Part shown: in pieces, positions 1-5,535 of the stretch
How positions within the stretch are numbered: position 1 is the first letter of the stretch
Layout of the letters: every line of letters begins with the position of its first letter
Origin: an uncultured Collinsella sp.
GTDB lineage: Bacteria > Actinomycetota > Coriobacteriia > Coriobacteriales > Coriobacteriaceae
DNA: 5,535 nucleotides
Assembly: GCA_958421655.1 (NCBI GenBank)
Contig: CATZMG010000092.1
Span: 1-5,535 of the forward strand
Direction: 5' to 3'
Program-made: the position numbers and the translations under genes
The notes under the pieces: generated by a model
Seen by the model: the letters and a program-made list of their open reading frames with translations, nothing else
What the model was told of the DNA's origin: nothing
Databases searched by the model: none

Positions 1-89
1 GCCCCCAAATCTTTCCGCAGGACGGCAGGACCCCCGCCGCACGAAGTGCGCAGCGGGGGTCCTGCCATGTCCGAGGACGATTTGGGGGC
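1..89. repeat. Extended 89-bp intergenic palindrome downstream of thrB
   Basis: Almost the whole stretch folds on itself. Paired blocks are 1-11 with 79-89, 14-16 with 75-77, 20-23 with 69-72, 24-37 with 53-66 (14 perfect pairs) and 38-42 with 46-50, closing on a GAA triloop at 43-45. That gives about 37 base pairs with small bulges. Neither strand shows a T-run after the stem inside the window, so it is not a textbook intrinsic terminator, although it could stop or protect the thrB transcript, which enters it from the right. The 3' arm runs directly into CATG-TC-CGAGGACG (66-79), a motif also found beside the palindrome at the other end of the window. A dispersed intergenic repeat is the most likely reading; the family is not recognised. 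Confidence 0.75.
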
Positions 90-98
90 AAAGCCCCC
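84..98. other. Small GGGGGC-AAA-GCCCCC hairpin competing with the large palindrome
   Basis: Six perfect G:C pairs (84-89 with 93-98) close a three-base loop. The left arm is the same G-run that pairs with 1-6 in the large palindrome, so the two folds exclude each other. On the minus strand, the direction of thrB transcription, this small hairpin emerges first, about 30 bases after the thrB stop, and is followed by AAATCG rather than a U-tract. A terminator role is possible but not supported by the flank. Confidence 0.5.
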
Positions 99-129
99 TG
101 GCCTCCCCGGCGAGTATACGGGACGGCGA

Positions 130-1011
130 CTACAGGTATTCGATCTGGGCGCCTTCCGTGTCGCACGTCAGAATGTGCGTGTCACACTTGGGGAACTGCT
201 CACGCAGCTTGACCTGCAGGAACTTTGCCACGATGGTGTCGTCGGTCACAGCCATGAGGGTCGAGCCCGAGCCGCTAATCCAGATGGTCTTAGCGCCGCC
301 GTTAAGGCAGGTGTCGCGCACGGCGTTGTAGTCGGGGATCAGGCGGCGACGATAGGGCTCCTGGATGCGGTCGTCGTTGGCGGCGGCAATCAGGTCCAGG
401 TCACCAGTCTCCAAGCCGCGCGTCATGCCGGCGATGCGGCCCATCTGCCACACGGCGGTGGAGAGTGGAATCTCCTGCGGCACGACCTTGCGTGCCTCGC
501 TCGTGTGCACCTCGTAAGGTGGAATCACGGTAATAAAACGCAAACGATCGCTCACCTCGTAGCGCAGGCACTGGGGGAGCGAATCGGTCGGCGTAAAGGA
601 GCAGACGGCGCCGCCCAGGATAGCGGGGGCGACGTTATCGGGATGGCCCTCGACCTCGGTGGCGATGCGGACGAGCTCGGCGCGGTCGACGGTATGGCCC
701 GTCAACGCGGCGGCAGCCATGATGCCGGCGACGACGCAGGTGGAGCTGGAGCCCAGGCCGCGGGCGACGGGCACGTCGGTCTGGATGTCGATGGCAACGG
801 GAAAAGCCGGCTCGCCCCATGCGGCCAGCGCATCGACAAAGCTCACATAGACCAGGTTGTTCTCGTTTTGGAACTCTTCGGGGCAGCCCGTGATGGTGAG
901 CTTGTCGGCGCGCTCAAAGGTAAAGTGCGAGTAGAGGCTGACGGCCATGCCGAGGGTATCGTAGCCAATGCCTAGGTTTGCGCTGGTGGCGGGGACGGTG
1001 ATCTTGATCAT
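130..1011 (-). CDS. thrB: Homoserine kinase (ThrB, GHMP kinase family)
   Basis: Cytoplasmic enzyme that phosphorylates L-homoserine with ATP to O-phosphohomoserine, the substrate of threonine synthase. The 293-residue product has the family's usual length and all GHMP landmarks: an N-terminal PATSANLG segment at 7-14 running into GYDTLG (16-21), the ATP-binding loop GLGSSST at 85-91, the EGHPDNVAP stretch at 121-129 near the active site, a homoserine-kinase-type DDRIQEPYRRRLIP block at 213-226, and the C-terminal glycine motif SGSGSTL at 246-252. The ATG is fixed by a strong Shine-Dalgarno AGGAGGA (1021-1027 on the complement), 9 bases upstream. It lies downstream of thrC on the same strand, but a terminator and a 111-bp palindrome stand between them, so its expression probably differs from that of thrC. 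No frameshift or missing motif is seen. Confidence 0.97.
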   Translation of the reverse strand: MIKITVPATSANLGIGYDTLGMAVSLYSHFTFERADKLTITGCPEEFQNENNLVYVSFVDALAAWGEPAFPVAIDIQTDVPVARGLGSSSTCVVAGIMAAAALTGHTVDRAELVRIATEVEGHPDNVAPAILGGAVCSFTPTDSLPQCLRYEVSDRLRFITVIPPYEVHTSEARKVVPQEIPLSTAVWQMGRIAGMTRGLETGDLDLIAAANDDRIQEPYRRRLIPDYNAVRDTCLNGGAKTIWISGSGSTLMAVTDDTIVAKFLQVKLREQFPKCDTHILTCDTEGAQIEYL

Positions 1012-1020
1012 TGTTGTTGG

Positions 1021-1027
1021 TCCTCCT
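1021..1027 (-). promoter_or_regulatory. Strong thrB ribosome-binding site beside a palindrome
   Basis: The complement reads AGGAGGA, a near-complete anti-SD match, 9 bases before the thrB ATG. The 3' arm of the upstream inverted repeat ends at 1031, only three bases away. The site itself is outside the stem, so it should stay accessible when the stem is folded. Confidence 0.85.
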
Positions 1028-1030
1028 GGG

Positions 1031-1141
1031 GGTCGGTTTCACGCTTGCTCCGCTGCTCGGACAGTCCTGCTCGCACGAAGGCCACATTTAGTGGCCTTCG
1101 GCTCGTGCGGAACTCGCGACGGAGCAAGCGTGAAACCGACC
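1031..1141. repeat. 111-bp inverted-repeat element between thrC and thrB
   Basis: Terminal arms of 22 bases match perfectly in inverted orientation (1031-1052 and 1120-1141). Inside is a second hairpin: 1077-1085 pairs with 1091-1099 around an ATTTA loop, and 1072-1076 pairs with 1105-1109 across a five-base bulge. The interior between the two stems is mostly unpaired. No open reading frame or transposase is carried, so it resembles a palindromic repeat or a very small MITE-like element rather than an autonomous insertion. I cannot identify a target-site duplication with confidence. In the thrC-to-thrB transcript it would form a long structure immediately upstream of the thrB ribosome site. 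It could serve as a transcript-stability or processing element, but that is inference. Confidence 0.8.
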
Positions 1142-1171
1142 TACGCCGTCTCCTCACCGCGCTGGGGAGCC

Positions 1172-1206
1172 AAATTAAAAGAAAGTGCGCCGGCTTTCGC
1201 CAGCGC
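1172..1206 (-). terminator. Intrinsic terminator of thrC
   Basis: On the minus strand an 8-pair stem (1206-1199 with 1194-1187, one G-T wobble) closes on a GAAA tetraloop and is followed by ACTTTCTTTTAATTT (1186-1172). It begins 13 bases past the thrC stop. Stem, GNRA loop and T-rich tail all fit a Rho-independent terminator. It implies that thrB depends on read-through or on its own promoter. Confidence 0.8.
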
Positions 1207-1218
1207 CTTATATGGGGT

Positions 1219-2736
1219 TTAGTTGGTTGCCATCTTTTTTGCAGCCTGCTCTACGTAGCTGGCCATCTCATCGACGTCGCAGACGTCTTCGAAGCGGACG
1301 GGCTTGGACTCGAGCTCGGCGAGCTGTGCCGGGGCGACCGTGTTGGTTGCCTGCTCGAGCACGTGCATGGCCTCAAAGTCGTCCTCGGGAACGTCGAGCC
1401 CCAGGGCGTCGCAGCAGGCGCGCGGGAACTTGTAGGGGCTGGCGGTCGAAAGCAGCACACGGGCCTTGGCGCCCTCGGCGGGAGCGACCTTTTCAAAGAC
1501 GTGATAGCCGCAAGCAGTGTGCGGGTCGATTACGTAGCCGTTCGCATCCCAGCAGCTCTTGATGGCAGCGCGGACTTCGTCTTCGCTGGCCCAACCGCAG
1601 CCAAAGACGCTCTGAATCTTTGCCAGCAGGTCGGCGGGAACCTCGTAGCGACCAGTCTGTGCCAGCTGCTCCATAAGGCCGGCAACGAGTTCGCAGTCGC
1701 CATCGGACAGGAAGTACAGCATGCGCTCCAGGTTAGAGCTGATGAGGATATCCATCGACGGCGAGATGGTGGTGAAGAACGGACGGTTGCGGTCGTAGAC
1801 GCCGGTGGTCAGGAAGTCGGCGAGCACGTTGTTCTTGTCGCTGGCCACGACGAGTTTGGCGACGGGCAGACCCATGCGCTTGGCGTAGTAGCCGGCCAAG
1901 ATATCGCCAAAGTTGCCGGTGGGCACACAGAACTCCACGGCGTCGCCGGCCTCGATGGCGCCGGCGCGCAGCAACTGCGCATAGGCGGCAAAGTAGTAGA
2001 CGACCTGCGGTACCAGACGGCCGACATTGATGGAGTTGGCGCTCGAAAGCACCGTGCCAGCAGCCTCCAGGCGCTCGGCAAGCTCCTTATCGGCAAAGAT
2101 GCGCTTGACGGCACTCTGGGCATCGTCGAAGTTGCCGCGGATGCCGCAGACGGCGACGTTATCGCCCTCCTGTGTGGACATCTGCAGGTTCTGGACGCGG
2201 CTGACCTTGCCCTCGGGATAAAAGACGGTGATGCCCGTGCCCGGAGCGTCGGCAAAACCGGCGAGTGCGGCCTTGCCGGTGTCGCCCGACGTGGCGGTGA
2301 CGATCATGATGCGCTCGGCGCCGCCGTCCTTGGCGGAAGTGCGGGCCATCAGACGGGGGAGCATCTGCAGGGCGACGTCCTTGAAGGCGCTTGTGGGGCC
2401 GCCAAAGAGCTCCATCACATAGGTCTGAGGGGCGTCGGCGCTCGGCGCGGCGTCGAGTTTGACGAGCGGCGTGACCTCTTCACTCGCAAACGTGCCGCGG
2501 TATGCCTCGTCGATACACGCCGAAATTTCTTCGGCCGTGTAATCATTCAGTAACATTCCCAACACATCTTGAGCGATTTCAAAGTACGATTTATCTGCAA
2601 GCGAGCTGATATCGACCTGCTGGGTGCCGAGCTCGTCCGAGACAAACAAACCCCCGTCGGGAGCGATGCCGGTGCGGATTGCCACCTTACTTGAGCACGA
2701 TAAAGTGCGTCCTCGTGTACTATGATAAGTTCCCAT
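1219..2736 (-). CDS. thrC: Threonine synthase (ThrC, PLP-dependent)
   Basis: Cytoplasmic pyridoxal-phosphate enzyme that converts O-phosphohomoserine and water to L-threonine and phosphate, the last step of the pathway. The 505-residue product shows an N-terminal YHSTRG segment (4-9) as in many ThrC proteins, the PLP lysine K119 in GGPTSAFKD (112-120), the SGDTGKA motif (150-156), a SANSINVGR stretch (232-240), the phosphate-cradling GNFGD loop (274-278), DPHTACGY (405-411 region) and the C-terminal TASPYKFP motif (431-438). At 505 residues it is longer than the roughly 430-residue E. coli enzyme and nearer the longer ThrC forms. I chose the ATG at 2736 because GAGGAG lies 9 bases upstream (2746-2751, complement) and the protein begins MGTYHSTRG; an in-frame ATG at 2781 lacks a ribosome site. 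The gene is divergent from lysC and followed by its own terminator. The order thrC then thrB resembles the Bacillus hom-thrC-thrB order without hom. Confidence 0.97.
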   Translation of the reverse strand: MGTYHSTRGRTLSCSSKVAIRTGIAPDGGLFVSDELGTQQVDISSLADKSYFEIAQDVLGMLLNDYTAEEISACIDEAYRGTFASEEVTPLVKLDAAPSADAPQTYVMELFGGPTSAFKDVALQMLPRLMARTSAKDGGAERIMIVTATSGDTGKAALAGFADAPGTGITVFYPEGKVSRVQNLQMSTQEGDNVAVCGIRGNFDDAQSAVKRIFADKELAERLEAAGTVLSSANSINVGRLVPQVVYYFAAYAQLLRAGAIEAGDAVEFCVPTGNFGDILAGYYAKRMGLPVAKLVVASDKNNVLADFLTTGVYDRNRPFFTTISPSMDILISSNLERMLYFLSDGDCELVAGLMEQLAQTGRYEVPADLLAKIQSVFGCGWASEDEVRAAIKSCWDANGYVIDPHTACGYHVFEKVAPAEGAKARVLLSTASPYKFPRACCDALGLDVPEDDFEAMHVLEQATNTVAPAQLAELESKPVRFEDVCDVDEMASYVEQAAKKMATN

Positions 2737-2745
2737 ATAACACTG

Positions 2746-2751
2746 CTCCTC
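2746..2751 (-). promoter_or_regulatory. thrC ribosome-binding site that decides the start
   Basis: The complement reads GAGGAG, 9 bases before the ATG at 2736. The upstream in-frame ATG at 2781 has no comparable purine tract, so the shorter protein is preferred. Confidence 0.8.
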
Positions 2752-2758
2752 GGATGCC

Positions 2759-2786
2759 TTGGTCCCAATCGGTGAAACCATGGTAT
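2759..2786 (+). promoter_or_regulatory. Weak candidate promoter for lysC
   Basis: TTGGTC (2759-2764) and TGGTAT (2781-2786) are separated by 16 bases. Each matches only three positions of the sigma-70 consensus, so this is a weak candidate. An alternative is the better -10 match TATGAT at 2721-2726 inside the thrC start region, which has no -35 partner at normal spacing. No convincing promoter for thrC was found on the opposite strand of this spacer. Confidence 0.2.
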
Positions 2787-2788
2787 CA
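2773..2788. promoter_or_regulatory. 16-bp dyad in the thrC/lysC divergent spacer (candidate operator)
   Basis: TGAAACCATGGTATCA is self-complementary in 7 of 8 pairs, the exception being A2776 opposite A2785, and is centred on CCATGG. It lies close to the middle of the 103-base spacer between two divergent genes of one pathway, where a shared repressor or activator would act. A second, weaker dyad follows: GCAAA (2795-2799) and TTTGC (2805-2809) around five bases. No regulator gene is present and no known operator consensus is recognised. The role is inferred only from position and symmetry. Confidence 0.3.
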
Positions 2789-2839
2789 GAGCGCGCAAAA
2801 CAGGTTTGCAGAGGCTTTTAGAAAGGTAACCTCAAGCCC

Positions 2840-4228
2840 ATGATTAAGATTGCCAAGTTTGGCGGCTCGTCGGTCGCCGACGCCGAACACTTCAAGAAGA
2901 TCAAGGCCATCGTCGATGCCGACCCGGCTCGCCGTTTTGTGGTGGTTTCCGCCTGCGGTCGCCGCTTTAAGGGCGACACCAAGGTGACCGACCTGCTCTA
3001 CTTGGTTAACGCGCACGTTAAATATCACGTGTCGTGTGAGGAGCTGCTCGAGGACATTGGCCAGCGCTATTTTGATATCGCTGACGAGCTGGAGCTCACC
3101 TATCCCATCCGCGAGGAGTTCGCAGCCTTTGCCGAGCGCGCCCGCTCGGGCGGCTACTCCACCGAGGAGCTTGTGAGCCGCGGCGAGTATTTCACCGCTC
3201 GCCTGATGGCCGAGTACCTGGGCCTGCCGTTCCTGGATGCCGCGACGGTTGTGGCGTTTCATCACGACGGTACGCTCAGCATGAACCGCACCTCCGAGCT
3301 GGTGCAGGAGTACGGTCAGCAGGGCGGCTTTGTTATGCCCGGTTTCTACGGCGCGACGCGTGAGGGCCAGATCAAGCTGCTCGACCGTGGCGGCGGCGAT
3401 ATCTCGGGCTCGATCCTGGCCAAGTGCCTGGGCGCCGACCTGTACGAGAACTGGACCGACGTCTCGGGTTTCTATTCTGCCGATCCTCGCATTGTGCCCG
3501 AGGCTCAGCCCATTGCGCGCGTTACCTACGAGGAGCTGCGCGAGCTTTCGTACATGGGCGCAAGCGTCCTGCACGAGGAGGCCGTGTTCCCTGTGCGTGA
3601 GGCGGGTATTCCGCTGGTCATCAAGAACACAAATGCGCCGCAGGACCCCGGCACCATCATTAGCGAGACGGCTGACGAGGGCGAGGCGGAGCCCATCATT
3701 ACCGGCGTGACCGGCAAGCGCGGTTTTGTCGCCATCAACGTGGCCCGCGACCGCACCAAGCCGCGCGTCGGCTTTATGCGCCGCGCGCTTTCGGTCTTCG
3801 AGCGCTATGACGTTTCCGTTGAGCACATGCCCACCGGTGTCGACCGCTTTGGCGCCGTGGTGCAGGAGAAGGATGTACACGATTCGCTGTACTCGCTTGT
3901 GGGCGACATCCAGCAGGAGGTCGAGCCGCTCGAGATCGAGGTTGTCGAGGGCTTGGCGCTCATCGCGACCGTCGGCCGTAACCTGCGAGGCCGCGCGGGT
4001 ATCTCGGGCCACCTGTTTGGCATGCTTGGCCAGGCCGGCGTGAGCGTGCGCATGATTTCGCAGAGCTGCGACGAGATCAACATCATTATCGGTGTCGAGG
4101 AGAAAGACTTCGACCTGGCGATTCGGACCATTTACCGTGCCTTCTCCGACGAGAACGGCATTGTGAAGGTCTCTGACCTGGAGGCTCCCGCGCCGGCCGA
4201 TCCCACCTTGGCCGCGCTCAAAAAGTAG
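2840..4228 (+). CDS. lysC: Aspartate kinase (monofunctional, with C-terminal ACT domains)
   Basis: Catalyses ATP-dependent phosphorylation of L-aspartate to 4-aspartyl phosphate, the committed first step toward lysine, diaminopimelate, threonine and methionine. The 462-residue protein has the kinase signature KFGGSS at 6-11, SRGEYFTARL at 113-122 around the substrate-binding glutamate E116, the RGGGDISGS loop at 183-191, the nucleotide-site stretch NWTDVSGFYSADPRIVPEA at 204-222, and SYMGASVLHEEAVFPV at 237-252. Residues from about 295 to 445 match the usual place of two ACT regulatory domains, which in this family bind lysine and/or threonine for feedback inhibition; which effector acts here cannot be read from the sequence. 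Length excludes a fused homoserine dehydrogenase. The ATG has a purine tract AGAAAGG (2820-2826) 13 bases upstream, a rather long spacing. It is the first gene of the rightward pair, separated from asd by a terminator. Confidence 0.96.
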   Translation: MIKIAKFGGSSVADAEHFKKIKAIVDADPARRFVVVSACGRRFKGDTKVTDLLYLVNAHVKYHVSCEELLEDIGQRYFDIADELELTYPIREEFAAFAERARSGGYSTEELVSRGEYFTARLMAEYLGLPFLDAATVVAFHHDGTLSMNRTSELVQEYGQQGGFVMPGFYGATREGQIKLLDRGGGDISGSILAKCLGADLYENWTDVSGFYSADPRIVPEAQPIARVTYEELRELSYMGASVLHEEAVFPVREAGIPLVIKNTNAPQDPGTIISETADEGEAEPIITGVTGKRGFVAINVARDRTKPRVGFMRRALSVFERYDVSVEHMPTGVDRFGAVVQEKDVHDSLYSLVGDIQQEVEPLEIEVVEGLALIATVGRNLRGRAGISGHLFGMLGQAGVSVRMISQSCDEINIIIGVEEKDFDLAIRTIYRAFSDENGIVKVSDLEAPAPADPTLAALKK

Positions 4229-4238
4229 CGACTGCTCG

Positions 4239-4270
4239 GTAGATTTTTGGGTCATGTCTCAAAAATCTAC
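4239..4270. repeat. Near-perfect 32-bp AT-rich palindrome after lysC
   Basis: GTAGATTTTTG (4239-4249) is mirrored exactly by CAAAAATCTAC (4260-4270), and the middle continues the symmetry to a CATG centre (4253-4256) with only two imperfect pairs, 4250/4259 and 4252/4257. As DNA, 14 of 16 positions are symmetric. Its AT-rich arms stand out from the GC-rich surroundings. It starts 11 bases after the lysC stop. The 3' arm is followed by GGCGGGG rather than T, so it is not a standard terminator in the lysC direction. It could be a transcript-end stabilising stem, a protein-binding site or a dispersed repeat. Confidence 0.7.
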
Positions 4271-4279
4271 GGCGGGGCG

Positions 4280-4315
4280 TTTCGTTTCGGTTTCGTTTCG
4301 ACGGGGCGGGTTTCG
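4280..4315. repeat. TTTCG pentamer repeats
   Basis: TTTCG occurs at 4280, 4285, 4291 and 4296, with a single G between the second and third copies, and a fifth copy at 4311 forms most of the terminator loop. The flanking CGGGGCG word is also duplicated (4273-4279 and 4302-4308), so the block looks like slippage-type or duplicated sequence around the terminator. Confidence 0.65.
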
Positions 4316-4333
4316 TGCCCGCCCCGTTCTTGT
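4301..4333 (+). terminator. Intrinsic terminator of lysC
   Basis: Ten perfect pairs, nine of them G:C (4301-4310 with 4318-4327), close on a seven-base loop and run into TTCTTGT. The stem is very strong and the T-tract modest. It lies 72 bases past the lysC stop and 70 bases before the asd start, so lysC and asd are probably not a simple single-message operon. Confidence 0.7.
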
Positions 4334-4401
4334 ATACACTGGCAACAATAATCGGCCTGCTCGGCGTGCGGGCAAAAGCCACAACCTTTAAAGGGGGAAG
4401 C
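4330..4401 (+). promoter_or_regulatory. asd leader with candidate -10 elements and a palindrome at the ribosome site
   Basis: Because a terminator precedes it, a promoter for asd is expected here. Candidate -10 boxes are TATACA (4333-4338) and AATAAT (4347-4352, five of six consensus bases); neither has a good -35 at 16-18 bases. A modest stem (4355-4360 with 4368-4373, one wobble) lies in the leader. CCTTTAAAGG (4385-4394) is a perfect 10-bp palindrome overlapping the Shine-Dalgarno run AAGGGGG (4391-4397), which sits 4 bases before the asd ATG. Confidence 0.3.
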
Positions 4402-5427
4402 ATGAAACAGTACACGGTTGCTATTTTGGGCGCGACGGGAGCCGTGGGCACCCAGATGCTCGAGTGCCTCAACGAGCAGGAGTTCCCGGTTGGCAAACTC
4501 AAGCTGCTGGCGAGCGCTCGTTCTGCGGGCAAGCCCGTCGAGTTCCGCGGCGAGCAGATCGTGATTGAAGAGGCTTGCCCCGAGGCCTTTGAGGGCTGCG
4601 ACATCGTACTCGGCGCCGCCGGCGACGATATCGCCAAGGAGCTGCTGCCCGAGGCCGTCAAGCGCGGCGCCGTCGTGGTCGACAACAGCCATGCCTTCCG
4701 CATGGATCCCGAGGTGCCGCTGGTCGTGCCCGAGATCAACGCCGATGATATCAAGTGGCATCACGGCCTTATCGCCAACCCCAACTGCGCGACCATCATT
4801 GGTCTGGTTCCCACGTGGCCGCTGCACCAGCTCGCCGGCGTGAAGCGCATGATCGTCTCGACGTATCAGGCGGCTTCGGGTGCCGGCGCTCCCGGTATGG
4901 CCGAGCTCGAGGCTCAGCTGGTCGCCCTGGGCCGTGGCGAGGAGATTCCCGAGCCGCGTGCGTTTGCCGCCCAGCTGGCGAGCAACCTGATTCCGCAGAT
5001 CGGCGGTGTCAAGGAGGAAGGCTTTACCTCCGAGGAGATGAAGCTGCAAAACGAGGGCCGCAAGATCATGCACCTGCCCGAGCTGCGCGTGAACTGCACC
5101 TGCGTGCGCGTGCCCGTGCTGCGTTCGCACTCCGAGAGCATTACGCTCGAGTTTGAGCGCGATATTACGGTGGAAGAGGCCCGTGCTGCGCTGGCTGCTG
5201 CTCCCGGCGTCAAGCTGGTTGACGATATGGCTGCCGAGGGTGCACACGACCGTTTCCCCATGCCGATGGACACGTCCGACCAGGACCTGATTTGGGCCGG
5301 CCGCGTGCGTCGCGACATCTCGAACCCCGAGGCCGCGCGCGGCATCACCTTCTGGTGCTGCGGCGACCAAATCCGTAAGGGCGCGGCAACCAACGCCGTC
5401 CAGATCGCTAAGCTGCTCTGCGAGTAG
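4402..5427 (+). CDS. asd: Aspartate-semialdehyde dehydrogenase
   Basis: NADPH-dependent reductive dephosphorylation of 4-aspartyl phosphate to L-aspartate 4-semialdehyde, the branch-point metabolite for diaminopimelate/lysine and for homoserine. The 341-residue product fits the usual family length. Seen in order: the nucleotide-binding GATGAVG at 10-16, the ASARSAG stretch near 37-43, phosphate-site arginine R100 in SHAFRMD, catalytic cysteine C129 in NPNCAT, Q156 in YQAASGAG, the substrate arginine R236 and catalytic histidine H243 in RVPVLRSHSES, and the C-terminal DQIRKGAATNAVQIA signature. Residue roles are assigned by family analogy. The start at 4402 puts the nucleotide-binding glycine loop at the expected distance from the N-terminus and follows AAGGGGG; an in-frame upstream extension to 4315 would run through the terminator and is rejected. 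It lies on the same strand as lysC but after a strong terminator. Confidence 0.97.
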   Translation: MKQYTVAILGATGAVGTQMLECLNEQEFPVGKLKLLASARSAGKPVEFRGEQIVIEEACPEAFEGCDIVLGAAGDDIAKELLPEAVKRGAVVVDNSHAFRMDPEVPLVVPEINADDIKWHHGLIANPNCATIIGLVPTWPLHQLAGVKRMIVSTYQAASGAGAPGMAELEAQLVALGRGEEIPEPRAFAAQLASNLIPQIGGVKEEGFTSEEMKLQNEGRKIMHLPELRVNCTCVRVPVLRSHSESITLEFERDITVEEARAALAAAPGVKLVDDMAAEGAHDRFPMPMDTSDQDLIWAGRVRRDISNPEAARGITFWCCGDQIRKGAATNAVQIAKLLCE

Positions 5428-5437
5428 TGTGACCTGT

Positions 5438-5460
5438 CCGGCGGGGGCCGGGCTTGGTTT
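5438..5460 (+). terminator. Weak terminator-like hairpin after asd
   Basis: CCGGC (5438-5442) pairs with GCCGG (5447-5451) around GGGG and is followed by GCTTGGTTTT. The stem is only five pairs and the T-tract is interrupted, so termination here would be partial. It begins 11 bases past the asd stop. Confidence 0.4.
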
Positions 5461-5473
5461 TCAGAACGTCCTC

Positions 5474-5533
5474 GACCATGTGTGGCGCCTTGTCCTGCTC
5501 CTTCGGAGCCGCGGACAAGGCGCCACACTGGTC
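5474..5533. repeat. Long GC-rich palindrome downstream of asd
   Basis: Sixteen perfect pairs (5480-5495 with 5513-5528) enclose an inner stem (5497-5501 with 5505-5509) on a TTC triloop, with a 1/3-base asymmetric bulge between them. Outside, 5474-5478 pairs with 5529-5533 around a single bulged T at 5479, so the symmetry runs close to the window edge and may go on beyond it. No T-run is visible after it. Read on the minus strand, the last pair of the stem starts CATG-GT-CGAGGACG (5480-5467), as in the palindrome at 1-89. It may help end the asd transcript, or be one copy of a dispersed intergenic repeat. Confidence 0.75.
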
Positions 5534-5535
5534 TG

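Overview
The window carries four complete protein genes of the aspartate-family amino acid pathway, placed as two divergent pairs around a 103-base spacer. The left pair reads leftward: thrC (threonine synthase), then thrB (homoserine kinase). The right pair reads rightward: lysC (aspartate kinase), then asd (aspartate-semialdehyde dehydrogenase). The DNA is GC-rich, genes start with purine-rich Shine-Dalgarno sites (AGGAGGA, GAGGAG, AAGGGGG), and spacers are filled with long GC-rich palindromes. Together with the character of the proteins this suggests a high-GC Gram-positive of the Coriobacteriia, perhaps Collinsella or a relative. That placement is inference from general impression, not from a marker gene.

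Layout. 1-129: an 89-bp extended palindrome downstream of thrB. 130-1011: thrB (-). 1012-1218: the thrC-thrB spacer, which holds an intrinsic terminator for thrC, then a 111-bp inverted-repeat element ending just before the thrB ribosome site. 1219-2736: thrC (-). 2737-2839: divergent spacer with a 16-bp dyad near its middle and no clear sigma-70 promoter. 2840-4228: lysC (+). 4229-4401: a near-perfect AT-rich 32-bp palindrome, TTTCG pentamer repeats, a strong GC terminator hairpin and the asd leader. 4402-5427: asd (+). 5428-5535: a weak terminator-like hairpin and another long palindrome that reaches almost to the window edge.

How the genes work together. LysC phosphorylates aspartate and Asd reduces aspartyl phosphate to aspartate semialdehyde, the branch point toward lysine/diaminopimelate and toward homoserine. 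ThrB and ThrC convert homoserine to threonine. The connecting enzyme, homoserine dehydrogenase, is not in the window, and LysC is too short to be a fused kinase-dehydrogenase. The enzymes themselves look intact and ordinary. I see no undescribed protein system here. The unusual content lies in the spacers: three large palindromes share short core words, and two of them carry the same flanking motif, CATG-N2-CGAGGACG, at the same position relative to the stem. This suggests a dispersed family of intergenic elements.
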